Source of the DNA: Lachnospiraceae bacterium
Lineage (GTDB): Bacteria > Bacillota > Clostridia > Lachnospirales > Lachnospiraceae
Direction of reading: 5' to 3'
Length of the DNA stretch: 64,000 bases
Assembly: GCA_017509985.1 (NCBI GenBank)
Contig: JAFWOE010000045.1
Location: 32,842-96,841, forward strand
Under the pieces are notes generated by a model that did not search any database, was not told the origin of the DNA, and saw only the letters and a list, made by a program, of their open reading frames with translations. Below are positions 10,101 through 18,654 of the stretch, one piece after another (position 1 is the first letter of the stretch; each line of letters starts with the position of its first letter). The position numbers and the translations under genes were made by a program.

Positions 10101-10793
10101 TCAGATCAGTTTCAGCGTATTGACCTTCACTCCGGGGCCCATTGTGGAAGCAAGAGTAACACTCTTTAAGAACGTTCCCTTCAGGGAAGCCGGGCGAGCC
10201 TTGTTGATCGCTTCAAGCAGGGTGTTGAAGTTCTCGGTAAGCTTTTCCTGGTCAAAGGATACTTTTCCGATCGGGCAATGGATGATGTTGGTCTTGTCCA
10301 GACGATACTCAACTTTACCGGCTTTGATCTCTTTGATCGCGGTAGCTACATCCATGGTAACAGTTCCGGACTTCGGGTTCGGCATGAGGCCTTTCGGTCC
10401 GAGCACACGGCCCAGACGTCCGACGATGCTCATCATATCCGGTGTTGCAACAACTACATCGTAATCGAACCAGCCGTCTTTCTGGATCCTCGGGATGAAT
10501 TCCTCAGCGCCTACGAAATCTGCGCCTGCCGCTTCCGCTTCTTCTGCCTTAGCGCCCTTTGCGAATACAAGCACACGGACATCCTTGCCGATACCGTTCG
10601 GCAGAACGATCGCTCCACGGACCTGCTGATCGGCATGACGGCCGTCGCAGCCGGTGCGGATGTGTACTTCTACGGTCTCATCAAATTTTGCTTTGGAAGC
10701 CTCTTTTACAAGAGCAATCGCTTCTTCCGGATCATATAACTTTGCGCGGTCAACCATTGCAGCCGCTGCTTTATAAGTCTTTCCTCGTTTCAT
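10101..10793 (-). CDS. rplA: 50S ribosomal protein L1
   Basis: Builds the L1 stalk of the 50S subunit and in many bacteria represses its own operon by binding mRNA. The 230-residue protein has [20 protein letters not shown] at the start, the G-C-D-G-R-H motif near residue 50 and [15 protein letters not shown] near 130. It is the last gene of the rpmG-secE-nusG-rplK-rplA operon. Confidence 0.98.
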   Translation of the reverse strand: MKRGKTYKAAAAMVDRAKLYDPEEAIALVKEASKAKFDETVEVHIRTGCDGRHADQQVRGAIVLPNGIGKDVRVLVFAKGAKAEEAEAAGADFVGAEEFIPRIQKDGWFDYDVVVATPDMMSIVGRLGRVLGPKGLMPNPKSGTVTMDVATAIKEIKAGKVEYRLDKTNIIHCPIGKVSFDQEKLTENFNTLLEAINKARPASLKGTFLKSVTLASTMGPGVKVNTLKLI

Positions 10794-10807
10794 TTAAAAA
10801 ACCTCCT

Positions 10808-10839
10808 TGTGGTTAAGATCGGGATCTTTCCCTCCCACA
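10808..10839 (-). promoter_or_regulatory. L1-binding-site-like hairpin between rplK and rplA
   Basis: The minus-strand RNA reads TGTGGGAGGGAAAG, then GATCCCG, then TTAACCACA. The outer TGTGG/CCACA stem and the GTGGGAGG block resemble the L1-binding helix of 23S rRNA. It abuts the rplK stop and ends just before the rplA ribosome binding site. The call rests on resemblance and on a second copy at 11283-11310. Confidence 0.55.
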
Positions 10840-11265
10840 TTATTCTTCTACGGTGATTCCCATGCTTCTTGCGGTTCCTTCGATCATGCTCATGGCAGCT
10901 TCCAGAGAGGCTGCGTTCAGATCGGGCATTTTGGTCTCCGCGATCTCACGGATCTGATCTTTGGTAACCGTTGCAACCTTGACTTTGTTCGGCGTGCCGG
11001 ATCCGGACTGGATCTTTGCCGCTTTCTTAAGAAGCACAGGCGCAGGCGGGGTCTTTGTAATGAAGCTGAAGCTTCTGTCCGCATAGACTGTGATGACAAC
11101 AGGAATGATAAGGTCTCCCTTATCAGCCGTCCTTGCGTTGAACTGCTTTGTGAATTCAACGATGTTGACGCCGTGCTGACCGAGCGCCGGTCCAACAGGC
11201 GGAGCCGGTGTTGCCTTGCCGGCCGGGATCTGCAGTTTGATATAACCTTCTACTTTTTTTGCCAT
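10840..11265 (-). CDS. rplK: 50S ribosomal protein L11
   Basis: Part of the GTPase-associated centre of the 50S subunit. With the ATG at 11265 ([20 protein letters not shown]) it is 141 residues, the usual length. The motifs [19 protein letters not shown] and [14 protein letters not shown] are visible. An ATG three codons earlier is less likely. It lies between nusG and rplA with short hairpin-containing spacers on both sides. Confidence 0.98.
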   Translation of the reverse strand: MAKKVEGYIKLQIPAGKATPAPPVGPALGQHGVNIVEFTKQFNARTADKGDLIIPVVITVYADRSFSFITKTPPAPVLLKKAAKIQSGSGTPNKVKVATVTKDQIREIAETKMPDLNAASLEAAMSMIEGTARSMGITVEE

Positions 11266-11282
11266 TCTTGGCACCTCCTTAA

Positions 11283-11310
11283 GTGGTAATTACGGGATTT
11301 CCCTCCCACA
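11283..11310 (-). promoter_or_regulatory. L1-binding-site-like hairpin between nusG and rplK
   Basis: The minus-strand RNA reads GTGGGAGGGAAATCCCG, then TAATTACCAC, with outer GTGG/CCAC pairing and the GTGGGAGG block seen in the 23S rRNA L1 site. It sits just before the rplK ribosome binding site, the classical position for L1 feedback. Confidence 0.6.
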
Positions 11311-11328
11311 TTGCCGGAAAGCTTATGC

Positions 11329-11853
11329 TTATCCGACCTTTTTAACTTCCGAGAAATTAATCTCAACAGGCGTTGAACGCCCGAAAAGTTCTACCTGGAT
11401 CGTTACGGTCTGCTTCTGCTGGTTTACGGCTGAAACAACACCTGTCGTCTCCGCCCACGCGCCGGCTGTAACGATTACAACATCGCCCGGTTCGATATTC
11501 ATGACGATCTTCTGCTGGGAAGCAGGAGCCGTCAGCCGTTCGATCTCGCCTTCCGAAAGCGGAACCGGCTTGGAACCCGGGCCTACGAATCCGGTAACGC
11601 CCCTGGTGTTTCTTACTACATACCAGGTGTCATCGTTCATGACCATATTCAGAAGGACATAGCCCGGGAACAGTTTCTTCTGTACCTGCTTGCGGACTCC
11701 GTTCTTCACTTCGACCACATCTTCCATCGGCACGCGGACTTCGATGATCTCGTTCTCCAGATGCCGGTTTTCAATGGCCTTTTCTATATTTGCCTTGACC
11801 TTATTCTCATATCCGGAATAAGTATGGACAACATACCATTTTGCTTCTGCCAT
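11329..11853 (-). CDS. nusG: Transcription antitermination factor NusG
   Basis: Binds RNA polymerase and modulates elongation and pausing. The 174-residue protein has the NGN domain (KWYVVHTYSGYENKV at residues 5-19, then FPGYVLLNM and VRNTRGVTGFVG) and a C-terminal KOW domain (EPGDVVIVTAGAWAETTGVV). It lies between secE and rplK. Confidence 0.97.
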   Translation of the reverse strand: MAEAKWYVVHTYSGYENKVKANIEKAIENRHLENEIIEVRVPMEDVVEVKNGVRKQVQKKLFPGYVLLNMVMNDDTWYVVRNTRGVTGFVGPGSKPVPLSEGEIERLTAPASQQKIVMNIEPGDVVIVTAGAWAETTGVVSAVNQQKQTVTIQVELFGRSTPVEINFSEVKKVG

Positions 11854-11869
11854 ATCGTACTCCGTCTGT

Positions 11870-12070
11870 TTACTTCACAATAAGCTCAATCAGCTGCAGC
11901 GCAAGTCCGTCCGCCAGTGAAATGATCACGCAAAGGATAGCCGAGATCACGATGACCGCGATCGTCTGTTTTACAAGCGTCGGTCTGTCGGTCCAGATTA
12001 CTTTTCTGAACTCTCCCTTAAGGCGTTTCCAGAAGCTTGCCTTGTTTCTGCTTTTAACTTCTTCAGCCAT
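11870..12070 (-). CDS. secE: Preprotein translocase subunit SecE
   Basis: Essential membrane subunit of the SecYEG channel. The 66-residue single-span form has a basic cytosolic N-terminus with the FWKRLKGEFRKVIWTDRPTL amphipathic segment and a C-terminal membrane helix (TIAVIVISAILCVIISLAD). It lies between rpmG and nusG. Confidence 0.94.
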   Translation of the reverse strand: MAEEVKSRNKASFWKRLKGEFRKVIWTDRPTLVKQTIAVIVISAILCVIISLADGLALQLIELIVK

Positions 12071-12084
12071 GATCCTACTCCCGA

Positions 12085-12234
12085 TTATTTGGTTTCTCTG
12101 TGCAGCGTGTGCTTTTTACAGAATTTGCAGTACTTCATGGTCTCCATCCTGTCGGGATGGTTCTTCTTTTCCTTGGTTGTGTCATAATTACGCTGCTTGC
12201 ATTCTGTGCATGCCAATGTGATCTTAACTCGCAC
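12085..12234 (-). CDS. rpmG: 50S ribosomal protein L33
   Basis: A 49-residue protein reading [17 protein letters not shown] and ending [15 protein letters not shown]. It has two CxxC pairs, so it is the zinc-binding form. It starts at GTG (12234) with GGAGG eight bases upstream. It is the first gene of the rpmG-secE-nusG-rplK-rplA operon. Confidence 0.95.
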   Translation of the reverse strand: MRVKITLACTECKQRNYDTTKEKKNHPDRMETMKYCKFCKKHTLHRETK

Positions 12235-12326
12235 GGCGGATCCCTCCGATTCTTCTGCTTTTCTTCTTAAAATATCTGTTGATGACTATGTGATCGATCA
12301 GCCCTTTTCATGTTATTCAGGCACAT

Positions 12327-12350
12327 AAAAAAGAGACTAATTCGTTAGTC
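12327..12350 (-). promoter_or_regulatory. 5'-terminal stem-loop of the rpmG transcript
   Basis: GACTAA-CGAA-TTAGTC forms a 6-bp tetraloop hairpin, followed two bases later by six T on the minus strand. It begins within a few bases of the predicted start site. It looks like an intrinsic terminator but is unusually close to the promoter. It may end read-through from the EamA gene, or act as an early pause or attenuation signal. Confidence 0.45.
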
Positions 12351-12358
12351 GCCATGAA

Positions 12359-12388
12359 ACTATATCATTTACGGGGTGTTTATGTCAA
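12359..12388 (-). promoter_or_regulatory. Promoter of the rpmG-secE-nusG-rplK-rplA operon
   Basis: On the minus strand, consensus TTGACA (12383-12388), an 18-base spacer and TATAGT (12359-12364), about 125 bases before rpmG. Confidence 0.75.
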
Positions 12389-12461
12389 GGAGAAAATAAA
12401 AAATCTTAACTCAATCCAGAACAACTTCAGCCGTTCTTTTTTAAATTGAATTTGAAATGCG

Positions 12462-13358
12462 TCATTCCTGATTCTTCATTAACCTCACATGTGCCGAAGC
12501 ATGTTTTCCGTCCATAGCGATAAACAAAACTGAGAGCAGCACGCAGATGCAGCCGATTATACTTCGAACCGTAATAATATCATGGTAGAACAGTATTCCG
12601 CCAATTACAGCAGTGACCGGTTCAAGCATATTGATAAAAGCGGCCCTGCTTGCACCAAGCAGTTTTATACCGGCAGTCATAAAATAGAATCCCAGTACAC
12701 TTATAATACCTACAATCGCAACAAGGACGAACCATACATCGGGCGACGCCGGCAGAGAAATCACCTCGGATACAACCGATTTGATACCATAAACAGAACC
12801 CATTCCGACAGACATGTAAAACAGTCTGAGGATCAGATTATAGCGGTTAAAACTGCCTCGCTCATTTGCTATAACGAACAGCGCGTAAGCAATGGCTGAA
12901 CCGATGGCAAATGCAGCCCCGAGCGGCGTTATCGTGCCGGATAAATCGGTAACAAGGATCAGCCCCAGAACACTTAAAGCTACAGCAACTGCCGTAAGCC
13001 CAGTAAGTTTCTGCCGAAAAAAGGCCATTGAGATCAGCAGTACAATCGTAGGATACAGGAAGTGAAGCATGATGACCGACGAGACCTGCATTTGTTTCAT
13101 GCCAAGATTAAGGAAATAATCGGTAAAGCCCATTCCGACTGCACCGAGCAGCAACAGTGAAACAGTGTTTTTAGTATCTATCCTTATCGATACTTTTTTC
13201 AGCTTTAAAACAATAAAACAGCTGAACGACATCAGGAGCGCCTGGTAAAACAGTACACAGGACGGATCCATTCCGCTCAAAAGCACATAATTGTTGCCCA
13301 GCGGCACTATTCCAAATATTATTGAAGCTAAGATTACGTAAAGAATTCCGCGGGACAA
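12462..13358 (-). CDS. EamA/DMT-family transporter
   Basis: Inner-membrane permease of 298 residues with about ten hydrophobic helices in two repeats, the drug/metabolite transporter layout. Visible segments include GILYVILASIIFGIVPLGNN at the start and EPVTAVIGGILFYHDII, the EamA signature, near residue 245. The substrate is unknown. It is the last gene of a same-strand run that includes a peptide-type ABC importer, so it may export a product or related compound. That role is inferred from position only. Confidence 0.88.
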   Translation of the reverse strand: MSRGILYVILASIIFGIVPLGNNYVLLSGMDPSCVLFYQALLMSFSCFIVLKLKKVSIRIDTKNTVSLLLLGAVGMGFTDYFLNLGMKQMQVSSVIMLHFLYPTIVLLISMAFFRQKLTGLTAVAVALSVLGLILVTDLSGTITPLGAAFAIGSAIAYALFVIANERGSFNRYNLILRLFYMSVGMGSVYGIKSVVSEVISLPASPDVWFVLVAIVGIISVLGFYFMTAGIKLLGASRAAFINMLEPVTAVIGGILFYHDIITVRSIIGCICVLLSVLFIAMDGKHASAHVRLMKNQE

Positions 13359-13377
13359 AGCAGCATATACCTTAACA

Positions 13378-14382
13378 TTACTTTTTTTCAGAAAAGTATT
13401 TATCGCTCAATAATTCTATAGCATCGTCAACATATTCATAGACTCCGGGATAGGTCGATCCCGGTGCTCCTTGTGTAAGTCCCGGTATCAGGTACTTTCC
13501 GCCATTTGTTTCCTGAAAAAGCTTATCCAGTTCATTGTATATCGCTTCCTTAGACCAGTTTTCACAGTCGAACTTTCCATTATCAAGACCTGCATGAATG
13601 GATATCTTTCCTTCATATTTTTTTAACAGCTCAGGTATGTTATTGTCAGAAACAGCACCCTGAAAAACATCCACGCCCATTTTAATCATATAAGGAACAA
13701 GTTCTGCAGCATATGAATCCGAATGATGCACTATTACCTGGGCCCCGTTCTCTCTCCAGCATGCATACATTTTTTCATAAGCCGGCAGCATGAACTCTTC
13801 AAAGATCTCCGGAGTAAAGAACAGGCTTTTCTGGCTGCCCCAGTCATCATGCTGGAACACGATATCCGGATGCATATGTGAAGCCTGGACCGGTATGCAT
13901 TCCAGATACCAGTCTGTTAAATACTCTATAAGATCATGGGTATCTTCCGGCTCCTCATAGAAACACATCATCGCATTCTCAACACCCATGAATGAATGCA
14001 TTTTCTCAAATATACCGTTTCCGATGATCGAGCCGACAAATTTCTGTTTCCTGTCGATTTTCTCAGCTATCGCGATATACTCTTCCCACTCGCTCTCCGG
14101 AAATTGATGAGGATCCGGTGCCTTGATATAATCTCTCCAGTCCGAAATATCATTAAGCAGTTTATATCCGCTGTCATGCCTTGGCATAGGCCCGGGAGCT
14201 CCGGTCGGCCAGTAAAAGGTTATGCCCCAGTCATTCGTAACCTGATGCTCATATTCGCAGTCATCGCCGCAGTGGAAAAGGATCGGATCATTTATATGTT
14301 CTATATATTCAAACTGTTTAACAAAACGATCCGGATGGCCTCCCTTGATCGTCTCGATGAAATTCTCTTTTATTGTCAGCAT
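13378..14382 (-). CDS. Uroporphyrinogen decarboxylase-like protein
   Basis: 334-residue TIM-barrel protein of the URO-D superfamily. This includes HemE and the corrinoid methyltransferases MtaA/CmuA. Visible features are an N-terminal helix (LTIKENFIETIKGGHPDRF), the central DDWGSQKSLFFTPEIFEEF segment typical of the family, and IVHHSDS around residue 217, where methyltransferases carry a zinc-binding His-x-Cys. The Cys is replaced by Ser here. No heme or corrinoid-protein genes are nearby. Function is therefore unknown, and its position 20 bases before the EamA gene suggests a catabolic role. Confidence 0.8.
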   Translation of the reverse strand: MLTIKENFIETIKGGHPDRFVKQFEYIEHINDPILFHCGDDCEYEHQVTNDWGITFYWPTGAPGPMPRHDSGYKLLNDISDWRDYIKAPDPHQFPESEWEEYIAIAEKIDRKQKFVGSIIGNGIFEKMHSFMGVENAMMCFYEEPEDTHDLIEYLTDWYLECIPVQASHMHPDIVFQHDDWGSQKSLFFTPEIFEEFMLPAYEKMYACWRENGAQVIVHHSDSYAAELVPYMIKMGVDVFQGAVSDNNIPELLKKYEGKISIHAGLDNGKFDCENWSKEAIYNELDKLFQETNGGKYLIPGLTQGAPGSTYPGVYEYVDDAIELLSDKYFSEKK

Positions 14383-14419
14383 TTTTTCACCTTTAATGAT
14401 AATAGCTTATCTTATATAT

Positions 14420-15031
14420 TTAATACCTGATGTCTTTAAGCAGTGTACCGTCTTCCAGTGTGATTTTATCCATATAGTGCTTTAAGAGGAATAATACGGA
14501 CCAGCACCCTGCTGCTATCGTGAAAGAACCGATAATGTACAGGATGTTCCCTGAACCGTTTAAAATGTGGCGGTACTTCAGGTACACAAATACTGCAGCT
14601 GCAAAAGACGCCGAGGACACTGCTGCTGCGATCACGCCAGCCAGCCTGGCCTTTTTTACCGGCCCGTTTAATTCTTTTGATTCCAGCTGCCTTCCCAGCA
14701 TGGCAGCTCTTATTGTTTCAAAAAGCAAAAAGAAAAGCGACGCTTCCGTCAGCCCATAAAACCCATTCGCCGGGAAAAGAATCACAACATTGTTGCGTAT
14801 AAATCCAAAAGCGATTGAAACCGCAAATAACGCCACAACAGCGCCGACACAAAGGACTCTGCGTTTCTTATGCTCCTGTTCGGACAGATCCCAAATAAAG
14901 ATATCGCCGCAATAGACAACATCTTCTTTCCCAGTTTCGGGATCATTTACCAGTTTATAATCATCTGCATAGCGTACGATCTCCCTGGCCCATTTATTTT
15001 TCGTATTCAGAAAGTTGTCCAGAAACCCCAT
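14420..15031 (-). CDS. Four-helix membrane protein of unknown function
   Basis: 203 residues. A soluble N-terminus (about 1-55) contains DDYKLVNDPETG and YCGDIFIW. Hydrophobic helices follow at about 60-78, 82-105, 130-150 and 165-185, with a charged loop after the second. It resembles the 38242-38796 protein in layout and in a DY-K/R-LV, Y-x-G, acidic-K-K pattern. Both are adjacent to a peptide-type binding-protein gene. The gene lies 86 bases after the binding-protein gene, behind a stem-loop. No function is assigned. Confidence 0.7.
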   Translation of the reverse strand: MGFLDNFLNTKNKWAREIVRYADDYKLVNDPETGKEDVVYCGDIFIWDLSEQEHKKRRVLCVGAVVALFAVSIAFGFIRNNVVILFPANGFYGLTEASLFFLLFETIRAAMLGRQLESKELNGPVKKARLAGVIAAAVSSASFAAAVFVYLKYRHILNGSGNILYIIGSFTIAAGCWSVLFLLKHYMDKITLEDGTLLKDIRY

Positions 15032-15078
15032 TGATCATCTCCGCTGCTAATGACCTGTTTGCCTGCAAATAATCTGAA

Positions 15079-15110
15079 GCAGGAGGGAGATTAAATCTCC
15101 CCCCCGCTGC
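15079..15110 (-). repeat. Stem-loop after the binding-protein gene
   Basis: GGGAGA/TCTCCC (15085-15090 / 15096-15101) around a five-base loop, extended outward by GCAG/CTGC. It starts eight bases after the stop codon of the 15118-16698 gene. No T-run follows, so an mRNA-stabilising or partial read-through role fits better than full termination. Confidence 0.6.
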
Positions 15111-15117
15111 TGTCAGA

Positions 15118-16698
15118 TCAGCCCCATGACCAGTCATGTACGGAATGGTTTGTATAAAGAGCTTTTGCAGTAATTCCTTTCAGATCCTTATCTGCTGCTA
15201 CAAAGTTGTACCACTCATAAAGAGGAACTACCAGAGCCTTGTCACCCATAACACGTACAATATCAGCCTGAGCTTTAAGACGCTCTTCCGGATCTGTATT
15301 GAAATGCTGCGCATCATAAGCCGCATTGAGGTCCGGATCATCCACACCATAGAAGTTCAGGAACTCTCCGCCTCTGTACAGGGCATATGCATCGTCCATA
15401 TCCAGCATGAACATCATATTGTCAGTAGAGTTCATCGTATAATTTCCTGCCTCATGAATATCTGTCCACCATGTAGAAAATTCAACCTTTTCAAGGTTCA
15501 TTGTAATTCCTACGTTGGCCAGCTGAGACTGCACGATCTCCATTGCTTTATAATGGGATGCCTGGTTTGAAGTTACAACTGTGAATTCAAGTCCGTCAGG
15601 ATAGCCTGCTTTTGCAAGATACTCTTTTGCTTTTTCCGGATCATTTGTAGGAGCTTTATAATCTGCCGGCACCCCTTCAAGCCAGTCCATATAAATAGAA
15701 TCAATCGCTTTGCCTTCTCCGTTTATAGCTCCGGCAACGATGTCGTCCTTATTAATTGCATACGCAATGGCAAGTCGGAGATCTTCGTTATCAAACAGCT
15801 CGCCTTCGTGTTCATTGAAATAGATCCAGTATGTATTTGCACCCATGGTCTTCAGCCACTGAAGATTCTCGTCATTCGAAAGTCTTTCAGCATCGCTTGT
15901 CGGCGGCTGAAGGTCAACGTCTATCTCACCGTTCTGAAGGGCAAGAGAAGCCGTGGACTCATCATCAAAGAACTTGAAAATGCACGTTCCGATCGATGCT
16001 TTCCCATCCCAGTAATCATCGAAAGCAGTAAGCTTGATATACTCACCGGATTTCCACTCTTCCATCTTGTACGCGCCGGCGCCTACAGGATTACGTCCGA
16101 ATCCATCGGGATCCGCTTCATAAGCAGACTTGCTGAAGATCGGAAGGTTGAAAGAAGCAGCAGCCTTAAGTCCGGGACCGTAAACATCCTTGAACACGAG
16201 TTTAACATGCGTATCATCGATCTTTTCCATATGATCCATAGCGTTAGTCATGGATTCTGCAATACCCGCATCGATGATCGTATTGAATGAAAATACCACG
16301 TCCTCTGCAGTAACTGTATCTCCGTTATGGAACTTAACACCTTCACGAAGAGTGAATATTATATCCTTGCCATCTTCCGTATACTCCCATTCAGTTGCAA
16401 GCTTCGGGGTCCACGACCCGTCATCTTCATATACCAGAAGGCCGTCGAAAATATTCCACGAAACGAGAAGAGCGTGTGTATTAGGCGTGAAGCCGCCGCA
16501 GACCGTTCCCGGTTCTGCCCAGAGAGCTATTGTTACAGAATCATCATGTGTCCCCGCAGATGCGGATGCATCTGTTGATGCAGCTGCGGACGCAGTCGCC
16601 GAAGAAGCATTTCCGTCTGATGAGCTTGAGCTGCCTCCGCACCCGGCTACAAGGCTAAGTGCAAGTATCAGGCAAAGAATTACAGATAATTTTTTCAT
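15118..16698 (-). CDS. Peptide-type ABC transporter substrate-binding lipoprotein
   Basis: Captures the ligand outside the cell for the importer encoded upstream. The 526-residue protein has a lipoprotein signal with lipobox LVAGC (Cys20). A Ser/Ala/Asp-rich linker (about 22-50) precedes an SBP_bac_5 fold: LATEWEYTEDGKDIIFTLRE near residue 105, then GVKFHNGDTVTAEDVVFSFN, a family hallmark. The ATG at 16698 follows AGGAGGGAAAC. It is the fifth component of a complete importer (two permeases, two ATPases). The ligand could be peptide, nickel chelate or sugar and cannot be read from sequence. Confidence 0.93.
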   Translation of the reverse strand: MKKLSVILCLILALSLVAGCGGSSSSSDGNASSATASAAASTDASASAGTHDDSVTIALWAEPGTVCGGFTPNTHALLVSWNIFDGLLVYEDDGSWTPKLATEWEYTEDGKDIIFTLREGVKFHNGDTVTAEDVVFSFNTIIDAGIAESMTNAMDHMEKIDDTHVKLVFKDVYGPGLKAAASFNLPIFSKSAYEADPDGFGRNPVGAGAYKMEEWKSGEYIKLTAFDDYWDGKASIGTCIFKFFDDESTASLALQNGEIDVDLQPPTSDAERLSNDENLQWLKTMGANTYWIYFNEHEGELFDNEDLRLAIAYAINKDDIVAGAINGEGKAIDSIYMDWLEGVPADYKAPTNDPEKAKEYLAKAGYPDGLEFTVVTSNQASHYKAMEIVQSQLANVGITMNLEKVEFSTWWTDIHEAGNYTMNSTDNMMFMLDMDDAYALYRGGEFLNFYGVDDPDLNAAYDAQHFNTDPEERLKAQADIVRVMGDKALVVPLYEWYNFVAADKDLKGITAKALYTNHSVHDWSWG

Positions 16699-16714
16699 GT
16701 TTCCCTCCTTTTTG

Positions 16715-17668
16715 TTATATTACAGCGCATGCAACATAGTGATCATTGCCTAGATCACGCAGTTTCACATTTTCGTCTGCCATACACTTTTCACATGCGT
16801 ATGGACATCTTGGTGCAAACCGGCACCCCGGTTTAAGATTTATCGGGCTCGTCACCTCCCCTTTAATAATTTCTCTTCTTTTCCCTTTACTGGAAAGATC
16901 CGGAACAGGAATCGCTGCCAGCAGAGCCTTTGTATAGGGATGAATGGGATTTGCAAACAGCTCATTCTTCTCTGCTCTTTCAACGCAGACCCCCATATAC
17001 ATGACCATGATCTCATGAGATATATGTTTAACCACCGAAAGATCATGTGTAATGAAAATATACGACAGCTGTCTGGCATCCTGCAGATCCATAAGCAGAT
17101 TCAATATCTGAGCCTGGATACTTACATCCAGGGCAGAAACAGGTTCGTCACAGACTATGAATTTCGGATTCAGCACCAGTGTTCTGGCTATACCGATACG
17201 CTGCCTTCTTCCGCCGTCCAGTTCATGAGGATATGAGTTTATGAGTCTGGGCGGAAGTCCGTTGATCTCCATCATCTTGAATACTGCTTCCTGCTGTTCC
17301 TGTTTTGTCTTATAAGTTTTATTAACTATAAGCGGCTCTTCAATAAGCTCAAACGCCGTAAGTCTTGGATTCAGAGAAGCATAAGGATCTTGAAAAATGA
17401 TGCCTGCATCTCTTCTGAACTGGGCCATTTCACTTTTCGAGAGATTCGTAACATCTTTTCCGTCAAAAATGATCTGCCCTGACGTAGGTTTGATCAGCTG
17501 CAGAATCGTTCTTCCGAGTGTAGATTTTCCGCAGCCCGATTCACCTACAACTCCCAATGTAGTACCTCTTCTTATTGACAGATCGATGTCATCTACAGCA
17601 TGAAGCATTCCTTTAGGAGTTCCGAAATATTTTTTCAGTCCTTTTGTCACCAGAATATTGTCTTCCAA
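16715..17668 (-). CDS. Peptide-type ABC transporter ATPase (OppF-like)
   Basis: Cytosolic ATPase subunit of 317 residues. Walker A is GESGCGKST near residue 41 and Walker B is FIVCDEPVSALD. The C-terminal oligopeptide-transporter domain has a Cys-rich PGCRFAPRCPYACEKC. The ABC signature reads LDGGRRQR rather than LSGGQ-QR, a variant of the family. The start is TTG at 17668 with AAGGAGG six bases upstream, beside the stop of the partner ATPase gene, so the two are translationally coupled. Confidence 0.93.
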   Translation of the reverse strand: MEDNILVTKGLKKYFGTPKGMLHAVDDIDLSIRRGTTLGVVGESGCGKSTLGRTILQLIKPTSGQIIFDGKDVTNLSKSEMAQFRRDAGIIFQDPYASLNPRLTAFELIEEPLIVNKTYKTKQEQQEAVFKMMEINGLPPRLINSYPHELDGGRRQRIGIARTLVLNPKFIVCDEPVSALDVSIQAQILNLLMDLQDARQLSYIFITHDLSVVKHISHEIMVMYMGVCVERAEKNELFANPIHPYTKALLAAIPVPDLSSKGKRREIIKGEVTSPINLKPGCRFAPRCPYACEKCMADENVKLRDLGNDHYVACAVI

Positions 17669-17669
17669 G

Positions 17670-18641
17670 TCATACCTCCTTACTGAACAGATGACAACGC
17701 AGAGAATGACCGTTTGTGACCATAACCTCCGGCTGTTCTGTCCTGCACTTTTCGCTGCAATGCGGGCACCTTGGATGGAATTTACACCCCTTTGGCAGAT
17801 CTGTAGGATCCGGCATGAGACCTTCTATAGGCGACAGACGAGGTTTATCATCTTTCAGATCCGGCAAGGATCCGAACAATCCGATCGTATAAGGATGATG
17901 ATTTCCCTTTCCGAAAATATCTTCTACCGTGCCGCTTTCAACGATTTCTCCGGCATACATTACAGCCACCTTATCGCAGGTCTCTGCAACGACTCCCAGA
18001 TCATGGGTAATGAGTATCATTGAAGTTCCCAGTCTCTCTTTCAGATCCGTCATCATAGCCAGAACCTGAGCCTGAACCGTAACATCAAGCGCTGTAGTGG
18101 GTTCATCTGCTATGAGCAGCTCCGGTTCGCAGGCAAGGGCAATAGCTATGACAACACGCTGCTTCATGCCTCCCGAAAACTGGTTTGGATAGTCTTTCTT
18201 CCTGTTTGCTTTGATGCCTACCATCTCGAGCATTTCGTCGACCCGGGACTCGATCTGCGCTTTTGTCATATCCGGGTTATGAAGTTTTATGACCTCAGCC
18301 ACCTGTTTTCCGATCGGTATTACCGGATTAAGGCTTGTCATGGGATCCTGGAATATCATGGATATCCTTTTACCCCTGTACTTTTTGAAGACTTTTTCCT
18401 TGATGGCCAGCAGATCTTCACCGTCATAAATGATAGAACCTTTGGAAATACGGCCGATCTTATGCGGAAGAAGCCGAAGCACGCTGAGGGCAGTAGTCGT
18501 TTTTCCGGCCCCTGTCTCTCCGACAAGTCCCAGCGTTTCCTTTCTTCCTACAGTTAAATCAACCCCGTTCACTGCATATACAGTTTCTTCAGAAGTATCG
18601 TATTCGACATGAAGATCCGTTATTTTAAGTAATTCACTCAT
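17670..18641 (-). CDS. Peptide-type ABC transporter ATPase (OppD-like)
   Basis: Partner ATPase of 323 residues. Walker A is GETGAGKTT, the signature FSGGMKQR, Walker [13 protein letters not shown], and the C-terminal Cys cluster [17 protein letters not shown]. The ATG at 18641 has AGGAGG at ideal spacing. A reading from 18698 would overlap the permease gene. It lies between a permease and the second ATPase. Confidence 0.94.
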   Translation of the reverse strand: MSELLKITDLHVEYDTSEETVYAVNGVDLTVGRKETLGLVGETGAGKTTTALSVLRLLPHKIGRISKGSIIYDGEDLLAIKEKVFKKYRGKRISMIFQDPMTSLNPVIPIGKQVAEVIKLHNPDMTKAQIESRVDEMLEMVGIKANRKKDYPNQFSGGMKQRVVIAIALACEPELLIADEPTTALDVTVQAQVLAMMTDLKERLGTSMILITHDLGVVAETCDKVAVMYAGEIVESGTVEDIFGKGNHHPYTIGLFGSLPDLKDDKPRLSPIEGLMPDPTDLPKGCKFHPRCPHCSEKCRTEQPEVMVTNGHSLRCHLFSKEV

Positions 18642-18654
18642 TTCGCACCTCCTG

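Noticed and set aside
12418..12445. Hairpin followed by T-run near the EamA gene end
   Set aside because: The T-run follows on the plus strand, opposite to the gene, and the stem is only five pairs.
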